DNA of 64,000 nucleotides from Bacteroidia bacterium (GTDB taxonomy: Bacteria > Bacteroidota > Bacteroidia > Bacteroidales > UBA932): contig JAGKTT010000001.1 of the NCBI GenBank assembly GCA_021153285.1, positions 59,959 to 123,958 on the forward strand, written 5' to 3'. Below the pieces are notes generated by a model that saw only the letters and a program-made list of their open reading frames with translations, did not search any database and was not told the DNA's origin. Below, one piece after another: positions 41,301 to 48,523 of this stretch (position 1 is its first letter; the number at the start of each line of letters is the position of its first letter). Made by a program: the position numbers and the translations under genes.

Positions 41301-41834
41301 GTTTATTCGAACACCGGCGGACAGTCTTCAAAGGCGACTCCAGCAGGAGCAATCGCCAAGTTCGCGGCTTCAGGAAAGCGCGTACGCAAGAAGGATCTCG
41401 GTATGATGGCAATGAGCTACGGCTATGTATACGTTGCACAGGTGGCAATGGGAGCATCTCCAGCACAGTACTTCAATGCCATCAAGGAAGCAGAGGCTTA
41501 TGACGGTCCATCACTCATCATCGCTTACGCACCTTGTATCAACCACGGTCTCAAGGCCGGTATGGGTCTGAGCCAGAAGGAAGAGAAGCTTGCAGTAGAG
41601 TGCGGTTACTGGCATCTTTACAGATATAATCCTGCACTCGAGGGAACAGATAAGAATCCGTTCACTCTCGACAGCAAGGAGCCTGACTGGAGCAAATTCC
41701 AGGACTTCCTTAAGGGAGAGGTTCGATTCGCTTCTCTCTACAAGATGTATCCTGACTCAGCTGAGGAACTCCTCCAGAAAACAGAGGAATTCGCTAAGCT
41801 CCGTCTCGAGACTTACAAGAGACTGGCTAAATAA
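38310..41834 (+). CDS. nifJ: Pyruvate:ferredoxin (flavodoxin) oxidoreductase
   Basis: A 1174-residue single-chain PFOR making acetyl-CoA, CO2 and reduced ferredoxin from pyruvate. The N-terminal domain has TPSSTMAEYVDEWAAQGKKN and VTEMQSEGGAAGAVHGSLQA; the ferredoxin-like insert has CIQCNSCAFVCPH and CTGCGNCADVCPS for two 4Fe-4S clusters; the TPP domain has CAGCGETPYIKTITQLYGDH and GGDGASYDIGYGGLDHV. Start 38310 (MANDKKFVTCDGNWAAA) is chosen over 38196, which lies before the promoter. Codon use is strongly biased, indicating high expression. Central to anaerobic energy metabolism; the ferredoxin at 45929 is a probable partner. Confidence 0.96.
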   Translation: MANDKKFVTCDGNWAAAHIAYLFSEHAAIYPITPSSTMAEYVDEWAAQGKKNLFGEVVKVTEMQSEGGAAGAVHGSLQAGALTTTFTASQGLLLMIPNMYKIAGEMLPTVFHVSARALASHALSIFGDHQDVMACRQTGYAMIASASVQEALDIAAVAHLSTIKSSIPFLHFFDGFRTSHEIQKIELIDEEALKGMVSTKSLAKFRAKALSPDSPVTRGTAQNGDVYFQAREACNQYYDAVPDVVARYMGEISELTGREYRPFDYYGDPEAENIIIAMGSVTETIKETIDYLAAQGKKVGVMIVRLYRPFSAKYFMKALPKSVKRIAVLDRTKEPGALGEPLFLDIKALFQGVEDAPLVVGGRYGLSSKDTTPAQIVSVYENLDMAEPKDGFTIGIVDDVTFKSLPQKEEFSIVKPGTTECKFFGLGSDGTVGANKNTIKIIGDNTPKYCQAYFDYDSKKSGGYTCSHLRFGDLPIKAPYLVGTPDFVACHVPSYLTKYDVLKGIKQNGTLLLNSLWDEEETLKRIPDHVKAIIGKKNISLYIINATKIASEIGLGGRTNTILQSAFFKITGIIPYEEAVGYMKKAIVKSYGKKGEHIVNMNYAAVDRGGEYTKVEIPADWKDITAKFENPNKDRLAPAFVKEIADVVNAQAGDTLPVSVFNEYVDGTIPAGTSAYEKRGVAVKVPEWQADNCIQCNSCAFVCPHAAIRPFLLTDEEAANAPEGLKLQDGKATFKAYKFALSVSVLDCTGCGNCADVCPSKEKALVMKPLQSQEAEQKNFDYLHAHIGYKDNVQPKAGNIKNAQFAQPLFEFSGACAGCGETPYIKTITQLYGDHMMIANATGCSSIYGASFPASPYCKNAEGHGPAWANSLFEDFCEFGLGMKLGSDRARMTVAKLMEQGLACTCCTDEMKALFTQWLENKEDAKITREVADKLIPLCETCSCDVCKGLVEYKTFIPARCQWIIGGDGASYDIGYGGLDHVLASGENVNILVLDTEVYSNTGGQSSKATPAGAIAKFAASGKRVRKKDLGMMAMSYGYVYVAQVAMGASPAQYFNAIKEAEAYDGPSLIIAYAPCINHGLKAGMGLSQKEEKLAVECGYWHLYRYNPALEGTDKNPFTLDSKEPDWSKFQDFLKGEVRFASLYKMYPDSAEELLQKTEEFAKLRLETYKRLAK

Positions 41835-42421
41835 TCTTTTAGAACACGGCACACTCTGGTACAGGCAAATGCCGGAGTGGGCCGAAAAAGAACATCGAAA
41901 TATTTCGTTTTTTCGTGGGTGGCTTTATAGTCACCCATTTTTGGTGCACTCGAAAGGGAGATCCTCAGACGTGCAATGGATTCGGACGGTATCTCAAAGG
42001 CAGAATCAGAGGATGGCTGAAGCTTGATGGTAAGATCTGCATCTTCGAAAATGGCACGTTCAATGACAATTTCCGGGTGAACTGTGATGAAAGATTCCAG
42101 AAGCGGAGAAAGATAATAAGCAAACAGTTCCTCGGAAACAGAGATCTTCACAGAACAAGGCTGCAGATTTCCGAACATATTTCCGGCAGACTCACTTAGA
42201 GCCAGCATTTTCACAGCATAGTCCCGAAAGACTTCACCCTGCGGGGTCAGATGGACTTCACCGCGAAGTCTCTCGAAAAACCTGCGTCCGCAAGCCTTCT
42301 CCAGCTCAGCGATATTCTGGCTTACGGCGGGCTGGGAAATGCCAAGAACAGCAGCAGCCTTAGTAAAACTGCCTTGATCTGCAACCGCCATAAAAACTTT
42401 AAGTCGAAAATCCTCAAACAT
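41813..42421 (-). CDS. LysR-family regulator, short form
   Basis: A 202-residue protein with an intact LysR helix-turn-helix (MFEDFRLKVFMAVADQGSFT, then KAAAVLGISQPAVSQNIAEL, residues 1-60) but only about 110 residues of effector domain (VKISVSEELFAYYLSPLLES; DADLTIKL). LysR proteins normally have about 300 residues, so subdomain II is largely missing. The last 22 bp overlap the 3' end of the PFOR gene on the other strand. Either a truncated gene or a short variant; it might regulate PFOR or the divergent M16 protease gene. Confidence 0.75.
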   Translation of the reverse strand: MFEDFRLKVFMAVADQGSFTKAAAVLGISQPAVSQNIAELEKACGRRFFERLRGEVHLTPQGEVFRDYAVKMLALSESAGNMFGNLQPCSVKISVSEELFAYYLSPLLESFITVHPEIVIERAIFEDADLTIKLQPSSDSAFEIPSESIARLRISLSSAPKMGDYKATHEKTKYFDVLFRPTPAFACTRVCRVLKDYLASLL

Positions 42422-42437
42422 AATCTGCTATTTTACG

Positions 42438-42476
42438 CAAAGTTAGTGTTTTTTTATTTACATTTGTAGTTTATAA
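42438..42476. promoter_or_regulatory. Divergent promoters for lysR (minus) and the M16 protease (plus)
   Basis: Minus strand TAACTTTG at 42438-42445 faces lysR; plus strand TACATTTG at 42469-42476 faces the protease gene, with a leader of about 55 nt. -33 elements are weak on both sides, which would fit activator dependence, for example by the LysR protein. Confidence 0.5.
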
Positions 42477-42536
42477 AACTTTACTGCGTCCAATGACCAA
42501 AACGCAAATAACCAAAACGAACATAAAATTTAAAGT

Positions 42537-45332
42537 ATGAAACGTTTATTTATTTTCATTGCAGCTATCTTCGCTGCAGCAATGGCATTCGGTCAGACAC
42601 CGCTTCCTAACGACCCAGCCGTAAGAACCGGCAAGCTCGAAAACGGTATGACTTATTACATCCGCCACAACGACCAGCCAGCACAGAGGGCTGAGTTCTA
42701 CCTAGCTACTGACGTTGGAGCATTCCAGGAGGACGATGACCAGGACGGTCTCGCTCACTTCCTCGAGCATATGTGCTTCAACGGAACGAAAAACTTCCCT
42801 GGAAAGAGCCTTCTCGAGTGGCTTCAGAGCATCGGAGCCGAGTTCGGAAGGAACATCAATGCATCTACAGGTTTCGAGCAGACTCAGTATATGCTCAACA
42901 ATATACCTGTCGTAAGGGAAAGCATCCTTGACTCTTGTCTGCTTGTTCTTCACGACTACTCGCACTTCGTAACCAACGATCCAGCTGAGATCGATGCGGA
43001 AAGAGGCGTCATCCTCGAGGAAAAGCGTACAAGAAACGACGCAAGCTGGAGACTCTTCGAAAAGTCCCTCCCTTACTACTACGGAGACACTCCTTACTCA
43101 AGAAGAACACTCATCGGTGGTGAGGAGCAGCTCAAGACCTTCAAGTACGAAAGCCTTACACGCTTCTATGAGACTTGGTGCCGTCCTGACCTTCAGGCTG
43201 TTATCGTTGTCGGTGATGTTGACGTAGACCAGGTGGAGAACAAGATCAAGACTATCTTCGCTGACATCCCTGCAGCTGAGAATCCACAGCCAAAGGTACT
43301 TCACAAGATTCCGGACAATGTAGAGCCTATCATCGGTATCCTTACAGACCCTGAAATGACTTCTTCAAGCATTGAGGTTATGTGGAAGAGTGAGCCTATG
43401 CCTAAGGAACTTATGAACACCGACATCGCATTTATGACAGACCTCATCAAGATGTATGTACGTCTTATTATGAGCGAGCGCTTCACAGACATAACTTCAC
43501 AGCCTGACGCACCGTTCCTCGGCGGAAGCTTCTATATCAGCAGCCTCTGCAACTCTTGCGATGCAACAACAGGTTCTGTATCATTCAAGGAAGGTGATGC
43601 AATCAACGCATTCACAGCTTTTATGACCGAACTCGAGAAGATGAAGAGATTCGGATTCACAGACGGAGAAGTTCAGCGTGCTAAAGACAATATAATCAGC
43701 AGTTACGAGCGTAGAGTTGAAGCAGCTCCTACACGCAAGAACTCTGAGTTCGTATACCCTCTTCTCTACAACTTCTATGACAATGAGCCATATATGGAGC
43801 CAGAAATGGAACTTCAGCTTGTTCAGATGGTATGTGCTCAGCTTAATGCAGCAGTTCTCAGCCAGGTAGCCGCACAGCTCCTCACAGATGAGAATATGGT
43901 GATTCTTTACAACGGTCCTGAAAAGGCTGGCCTCGTTAACCCGACAGAGGACGAAATCAAGGCAGTTCTTGCATCTGTAAAGAATGCAGAGATCGCAGCT
44001 AACGTAGAAGAGAACCTGAATGAGCCATTCATCAGCGGTGAGCTCAAGGGTTCAAAGGTAAAGAAGGAAGGCCAGACAATTTACGGCGCTACAGAGTGGA
44101 CTCTCAAGAATGGCGTGAAGGTAGTGGTTCTCCCAACTCAGTACAAGCAGGATCAGATCCTCTTCAACATCAGTATGAATGGTGGTATGAGCCTCGTATC
44201 GACAGAGGATAAGGTATCATTCGAGGACAATATCTGGGCACTCTTCCAGAGCAATGCCGGAATTTCAAAGTTCTCCGGTACTCAGGTTCCTAAGATGCTC
44301 GCAGGAAAGAACCTCAGCGTAACTCCATATATCGGAGGAACAAAGCACGGTGTAAGCGGTTCAAGTACCCCTAAGGACTTCGAGACAGCACTTCAGATCG
44401 CTTACCTCTACTTTGCTGACCCTCGTTTCGATGAGAAGGAGTATGAGACCGGAATCCAGCAGATCAAGGCTATTCTCCCTAACATCGCAAACAACCCGGA
44501 TTTCATTTTCCAGAACGAGATGAACAAGATCCTCTACGGAGGCAATCCACGAGTAGTACAGCTCAATGACGAGACTCTCGCAAAGGCAAACCTTGCAACA
44601 ATCGAGAGAGTATATCGCGAACTCTTCAAGGATGCAGCAGGTGCGACCCTCAGAATCGTAGGTAATGTGAACCCTGCCGAGATCAAACCGCTTGTAGAGA
44701 AATACATCGGTTCTATCGCTAAGGGTAAGAAGGCTGACCAGGTGAACAAGGAGAATACACTCTCTATTGTCAAAGGTAAGATCGACGAGAGCGTGAAGAT
44801 CGCTATGGAGACTCCTAAGTCTACTGTTCTTCAGGTTTACACAGCTTATATGCCTATCGATACCAAGACTGAGGTGGCACTCGAGGTGGCAAACTATGTA
44901 CTTGATATGATCTATACCAAGACTATCCGTGAGGAAGAAGGCGGTACTTATGGTGTAGGAACTGCAATGGTAGGTCAGAGAGAGCCGGAGGAAAGAGTTG
45001 TCATCCAGGTTTCATTCGACACTAATCCAGAACAGGCTCCTAAGCTCCGCGAACTCGCACTCAAGGGTCTGAAGGAACTTGCAGAGAACGGTCCTGAGCT
45101 CGAAAAGTTCAATATGGCTATCGAGAACTTCAAGAAGAACATTCCAGAGACCAGAATCAGCAACTCATACTGGATGAGCAACATCAGCGAGTACCTCGAC
45201 CACGGTTACGATTATGATGCCGAGTACGAAGCTGCTGTAAACAGCGTTACACCGGAAGATGTTAAGGCTGTCCTCCAGGCTGTACTTGCACAGAACAATC
45301 TTATCGAGATTACCTCTGCTCCAAAGGAGTAG
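42537..45332 (+). CDS. M16-family zinc metallopeptidase (pitrilysin/insulinase type)
   Basis: A 931-residue peptidase with a signal peptide (MKRLFIFIAAIFAAAMAFGQ) and two M16 halves. The inverted zinc motif is HFLEH at residues 74-78, and the third ligand is Glu155 in AERGVILEEKR, 76 residues beyond the motif as in the family. The second half (from about residue 510) lacks the zinc motif and closes the chamber. It is a periplasmic or outer-membrane-associated protease degrading peptides. Single gene with its own terminator. Confidence 0.92.
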   Translation: MKRLFIFIAAIFAAAMAFGQTPLPNDPAVRTGKLENGMTYYIRHNDQPAQRAEFYLATDVGAFQEDDDQDGLAHFLEHMCFNGTKNFPGKSLLEWLQSIGAEFGRNINASTGFEQTQYMLNNIPVVRESILDSCLLVLHDYSHFVTNDPAEIDAERGVILEEKRTRNDASWRLFEKSLPYYYGDTPYSRRTLIGGEEQLKTFKYESLTRFYETWCRPDLQAVIVVGDVDVDQVENKIKTIFADIPAAENPQPKVLHKIPDNVEPIIGILTDPEMTSSSIEVMWKSEPMPKELMNTDIAFMTDLIKMYVRLIMSERFTDITSQPDAPFLGGSFYISSLCNSCDATTGSVSFKEGDAINAFTAFMTELEKMKRFGFTDGEVQRAKDNIISSYERRVEAAPTRKNSEFVYPLLYNFYDNEPYMEPEMELQLVQMVCAQLNAAVLSQVAAQLLTDENMVILYNGPEKAGLVNPTEDEIKAVLASVKNAEIAANVEENLNEPFISGELKGSKVKKEGQTIYGATEWTLKNGVKVVVLPTQYKQDQILFNISMNGGMSLVSTEDKVSFEDNIWALFQSNAGISKFSGTQVPKMLAGKNLSVTPYIGGTKHGVSGSSTPKDFETALQIAYLYFADPRFDEKEYETGIQQIKAILPNIANNPDFIFQNEMNKILYGGNPRVVQLNDETLAKANLATIERVYRELFKDAAGATLRIVGNVNPAEIKPLVEKYIGSIAKGKKADQVNKENTLSIVKGKIDESVKIAMETPKSTVLQVYTAYMPIDTKTEVALEVANYVLDMIYTKTIREEEGGTYGVGTAMVGQREPEERVVIQVSFDTNPEQAPKLRELALKGLKELAENGPELEKFNMAIENFKKNIPETRISNSYWMSNISEYLDHGYDYDAEYEAAVNSVTPEDVKAVLQAVLAQNNLIEITSAPKE

Positions 45333-45349
45333 GGGTAATCCTTAAATAA

Positions 45350-45396
45350 AAAAGAGGGTGTATTCTAAGACTTTTCCAAGGAATACACCCTCTTTT
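45350..45396 (+). terminator. Terminator of the M16 protease gene
   Basis: Perfect 16-bp stem AAAAGAGGGTGTATTC/GAATACACCCTCTTTT around a 15-nt loop; functional in either direction. Confidence 0.85.
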
Positions 45397-45459
45397 CATA
45401 TATATAGGTAGGAGCGGAGATAGGGTAAGTTTGGTCCGGTTCCGTCGGAACAAGTTCCG

Positions 45460-45793
45460 ACTCCATCCCTCCCACCGCTATCGCGGCGGGCCCCTCCCTC
45501 TAACGTGTTCCTGTCATCAGAACACTGAACCGCTTTCACAAACGACCCGTTGAGCGGAAAATCGGCCACTGAAGCCAGTCCAGCCGCTCAATGGTATTGA
45601 TTTCAGACCCGTTGAGCGGCTGAAGTGCAGCCAGATGATGATTTTCCGCTCAACGGGTTGCTGAGGCTGTTAGGACAGGGCACTTGTAAGAGTATGTATG
45701 CAGAGACGTGTCCCCCCCCGGCTAGAGGGAGGGGCCCGCAAGATACGAGTTCCGCGATAGCGGGACGATGTAGATTGTGGGAGGGGCCGGAGT
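45460..45793. repeat. Large interrupted inverted repeat enclosing repeat copy B
   Basis: Left arm 45460-45502. Right arm in three blocks: 45723-45739 (TAGAGGGAGGGGCCCGC), 45752-45763 (CCGCGATAGCGG) and 45777-45793 (GTGGGAGGGGCCGGAGT). Each block is the reverse complement, nearly exact, of consecutive parts of the left arm, with 12-bp and 13-bp insertions in the right arm. The enclosed 220 bp contains copy B. Just outside on the left is a palindrome, GTCGGAACaaGTTCCGAC. No gene is evident in the 600 bp between the M16 protease and ferredoxin genes. Confidence 0.75.
45515..45657 (+). repeat. 143-bp structured repeat, copy B
   Basis: Second copy of the element at 19849-19991, same orientation and same length. 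The 12-mer CCCGTTGAGCGG and its inverse are at 45546-45557 (+), 45584-45595 (inverted, degenerate), 45608-45619 (+) and 45646-45657 (inverted). The 16-bp outer inverted repeat is perfect. The diverged spacer still offers pairing (GGC and CACT with AGTG and GCC), at the place where copy A pairs with other bases. It lies between two converging genes, after both terminators. Confidence 0.85.
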
Positions 45794-45853
45794 GAGCGAA
45801 GCGAACGGAGTCCTCTGCAATCACTATCATCCTCCCAGTTAAATATATAAATG

Positions 45854-45903
45854 AAAAAAGAGTGACTAATCAGTCATAAGACTTTTTAGTCACCCTCTTT
45901 TTT
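45854..45903 (-). terminator. Terminator of the ferredoxin gene
   Basis: AAAAAAGAGTGACTA pairs with TAGTCACCCTCTTTTTT (one mismatch or bulge); T-run in both directions. Confidence 0.8.
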
Positions 45904-45928
45904 GTTGCTTGGATAATCTTTATGAAGA

Positions 45929-46099
45929 TTACTCACCAGCTACGATTGCACCCATTGGGCAAGCAGCTTCGCAAGTACCGCAGTCAATGCAAGCGTTTGG
46001 ATCGATCTTATAGATGTCACCCTCTGAAATAGCGCCAACCGGGCACTCTGGCAAGCAAGTTCCACAAGCTGCGCAGTCTTCTGTAATTCTGTAAGCCAT
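45929..46099 (-). CDS. 2[4Fe-4S] ferredoxin, 56 residues
   Basis: A short gene that is easily missed. The protein begins MAYRITEDCAACGTCLPECP and has two CxxCxxCxxxCP cluster motifs: CAACGTCLPECP (residues 9-20) and CIDCGTCEAACP (37-48), the classical clostridial-type ferredoxin. It carries low-potential electrons, probably from the PFOR at 38310-41834 to hydrogenase or Rnf-type acceptors. It has a consensus promoter and a strong terminator, so it is monocistronic. Confidence 0.95.
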   Translation of the reverse strand: MAYRITEDCAACGTCLPECPVGAISEGDIYKIDPNACIDCGTCEAACPMGAIVAGE

Positions 46100-46160
46100 T
46101 TTCTTATCTTTTTAAAATGTTAATGTTTTCAAGCAAGATGCCACAAGGACATTCACGATG

Positions 46161-46190
46161 CAAATTTAGACAATATTTTCGATATTCAAA
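46161..46190 (-). promoter_or_regulatory. Promoter of the ferredoxin gene
   Basis: Minus strand: TTTG at 46187-46190, 18-bp gap, TAAATTTG at 46161-46168. Leader of about 55 nt. Confidence 0.7.
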
Positions 46191-46213
46191 CATCGAGTTA
46201 GAACGATTTGTGC

Positions 46214-46221
46214 TATCTTTG
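46214..46221 (+). promoter_or_regulatory. -7 box of the DUF1573 gene
   Basis: TATCTTTG, 20 bp before the ATG at 46242; no clear -33 element. Divergent from the ferredoxin promoter. Confidence 0.5.
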
Positions 46222-46241
46222 TTTTGACAAAAGCATAGAAT

Positions 46242-47324
46242 ATGAAAAGAATAGCCCGTTTTTGCATTTCACTTATAATAGGTACCTTTATCGCCAATGG
46301 ACTGAATGCTCAGGAAATGATAGGCAACGGACTGGAAATCGACAAGATGGTTCACAACTTCGGAGATATAATGCTTGACTCCGGCCCGGTTTCCTGCGAA
46401 TTTATCATTACCAACAAAGGCAGCAAGCCGGCTGTAATCTATAATGTCATTTCATCTTGCGGATGTACTGATGTCGAATGGACGAAAGAACCGATCAAGT
46501 CTGGCGGGACAGGAAAAATCTCCGTTACATATTCGAATGACGAGGGTCCGTACCCGTTTGACAAGAGTCTGACACTATATCTTTCGGATGTAAAGAAGCC
46601 TATTATATTGAAACTAAGAGGTATTTCACGCGAAAAGATGCGTCCATTGACCGAGCTATACCCTATCCATCACGGACCGATGGGAATGAAAGAGGATATG
46701 ATCAGATGCGGCAATCTGGAGCAGGGTCGCGACAAAAGTGAGACAGTTATGATTGCAAATATTTCCTCGAATCCGATAAAGGTCGATTTCAGAAATGTCT
46801 CCGAACACCTCAACGTATCCGTTCACCCGAATCCGATTCCGGCAGAAGGAACGGCAGAGCTTACTGCAACAGTTTCTGCGGACCGCAGCAAATGGGGCAG
46901 AAACGAATATAGTGCAGTTCCGGTAATTGATGGTAAGGAATATGAGGCTATCGGATTCTGGGCTTTTACCAAGGAGAATTTCGATGATCTCAGCGAAGAA
47001 GAAAGGATGCGTGGCCCGATGCCTCGTTTCGAGGCGAGTACATATTCTTTTGGCAAGGCCAAGGTCGGTACTCAGATACACGCCACATACAAGATGAAGA
47101 ATGAGGGAAAATCGTGCTTTTGCGTATACAAGCTGGATGTGGATTCCTGCTGTTACTCCCACAGCGACATCCCGGCTGCAGATCCAGGTGAGGAAATTTC
47201 ATTCAGAGTCCATCTGGACACCAAGGATCTTCCTAAGGGTGAATGTCTGAAAATCGTCACCCTGACCACAAACTCCCCACTCAGACCTATAGTGAATCTC
47301 TTTATCTCCGGAACATTGGAATAA
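46242..47324 (+). CDS. DUF1573-domain secreted protein
   Basis: A 360-residue protein with a signal peptide (ARFCISLIIGTFIANGLNAQ). Residues about 35-125 form a DUF1573 domain (VHNFGDIMLDSGPVSCEFII; VISSCGCTDVEWTKEPIKSG; GKISVTYSNDEGP), an Ig-like beta-sandwich common in Bacteroidetes secreted proteins; a second copy is visible at the C-terminus (TYSFGKAKVGTQIHATYKMK; PGEEISFRVHLDTKDLPKGE). Exact function unknown. Its stop overlaps the permease start by 1 bp (TAATG), so the two are translationally coupled and may share a role at the envelope. Confidence 0.83.
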   Translation: MKRIARFCISLIIGTFIANGLNAQEMIGNGLEIDKMVHNFGDIMLDSGPVSCEFIITNKGSKPAVIYNVISSCGCTDVEWTKEPIKSGGTGKISVTYSNDEGPYPFDKSLTLYLSDVKKPIILKLRGISREKMRPLTELYPIHHGPMGMKEDMIRCGNLEQGRDKSETVMIANISSNPIKVDFRNVSEHLNVSVHPNPIPAEGTAELTATVSADRSKWGRNEYSAVPVIDGKEYEAIGFWAFTKENFDDLSEEERMRGPMPRFEASTYSFGKAKVGTQIHATYKMKNEGKSCFCVYKLDVDSCCYSHSDIPAADPGEEISFRVHLDTKDLPKGECLKIVTLTTNSPLRPIVNLFISGTLE

Positions 47325-48475
47325 TGCATCTTTTTATTGACATATTGAGAAACTCCATCCTTATCACCGGCCTCGTAGTGGTGATGATGATGATGATCGA
47401 ATCATTCAACATCGAGTCCAATGGGCTTGTATTCAAGGGTCTGCGCAAGACAAAGATCGGGCAGGTCGTGTTCGGTGCACTGCTGGGATCTATTCCGGGC
47501 TGTATGGGAGGCTTCGCCACCGTATCGTTATATACGCACAGGATGATGAGTTTCGGAGCTCTTGTGGCTATGATGATAGCCTCTTCAGGAGACGAGTCGT
47601 TCGTTATGCTGGCAATGATTCCTCAGGAGGCATTGATACTGTTTGCACTGCTGTTTGTCATAGCAATTGTCTCAGGTGTCATCACGGACAAGATCTACGA
47701 CAGAGTACACAGTTCACGCTGCGACAAAGAGCATCACGAAGACTGCGGAGCTGAAACTGAATGTTCTGACGGATATATGATACATCCGGAAGCCGAGCAT
47801 CATCATAAAGAAGGAAGACACTACGGATGGAAGAGAATAGTGATGCTTATCGGACTTGCTGTTTTCATCGCAGCACTTGCCACAGGACAATTAGGACACG
47901 ATCATAGTGCCCATACGGAAGATGCTCACAGCGGCCACGTACATACTGAAGCCTGCGAGCACCATCATCACCACGAACAAGGCAGTGAGCCTACATTTCA
48001 CATAAACCTCCTCAGTGAAGACTGGATGAATGTCCTTTTTGCGGGATTGAGCCTTATTGTACTTGCCGTTCTGCTGCTGGGATCCGATCACTTTGTGGAG
48101 GAACATCTGTGGAACCATATCGTGAGAAAGCATCTGCCGACGATTTTTGCGTGGACCTTCGGTGTATTGCTTATCCTAGGCGTGGGACTGCAATATATTG
48201 ACATAGACAGATGGATAAGTGACAATACGGTACTGATGATACTTCTTGCTACAGCGATAGGAATCATTCCGGAATCAGGTCCGCATATGATTTTCGTTAC
48301 ACTTTTCGCAGCTGGAGCCATCCCCTTCCCGGTCCTTCTTGCAAGCAGCATTTCCCAGGATGGACACGCTTCCATCCCTCTTCTGGCTGAAAGCAAGAAG
48401 AGCTTCCTTTTGGCGAAGATAATCAATTGCAGTGCCGCTCTGATTGCTGGATTCGCAGCAATGATTCTAATGTAA
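47324..48475 (+). CDS. Putative 10-TM heavy-metal (manganese/arsenic-type) permease with His-rich loop
   Basis: A 383-residue membrane protein with about ten helices, resembling the putative manganese/ArsP_2-like exporter family. The N-terminal half has GALLGSIPGCMGGFATVSLY and MIASSGDESFVMLAMIP; the second half has the related LATAIGIIPESGPHMIFVTL and SISQDGHASIPLLAES, an internal duplication. Cytoplasmic or periplasmic loops carry two His clusters (EAEHHHKEGRHYG; then HDHSAHTEDAHSGHVHTEAC followed by EHHHHHE), likely metal-binding. Start 47324 is chosen, overlapping the upstream stop. Metal specificity is not established. Confidence 0.8.
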   Translation: MHLFIDILRNSILITGLVVVMMMMIESFNIESNGLVFKGLRKTKIGQVVFGALLGSIPGCMGGFATVSLYTHRMMSFGALVAMMIASSGDESFVMLAMIPQEALILFALLFVIAIVSGVITDKIYDRVHSSRCDKEHHEDCGAETECSDGYMIHPEAEHHHKEGRHYGWKRIVMLIGLAVFIAALATGQLGHDHSAHTEDAHSGHVHTEACEHHHHHEQGSEPTFHINLLSEDWMNVLFAGLSLIVLAVLLLGSDHFVEEHLWNHIVRKHLPTIFAWTFGVLLILGVGLQYIDIDRWISDNTVLMILLATAIGIIPESGPHMIFVTLFAAGAIPFPVLLASSISQDGHASIPLLAESKKSFLLAKIINCSAALIAGFAAMILM

Positions 48476-48510
48476 AAAAGAAGTCACACGATGGGTGTGA
48501 CTTCTTTTTT
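48475..48510. terminator. Bidirectional terminator between permease and surface locus
   Basis: AAAAAGAAGTCACAC and GTGTGACTTCTTTTTT form a hairpin with T-runs in both directions; it serves the permease gene (plus) and the surface-locus operon (minus). Confidence 0.8.
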
Positions 48511-48523
48511 ACATTGGAATATT

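Noticed and set aside
41835..41912. Terminator of the PFOR gene at CGAAATATTTCG followed by T
   Set aside because: The stem is only 5 bp and lies within the lysR coding region; it could work weakly but I did not list it as a feature.
45603..45830. 75-codon minus-strand frame across repeat copy B
   Set aside because: It runs through the palindromic repeat and the inverted arm; the residue composition follows the repeat and no promoter or family supports it.
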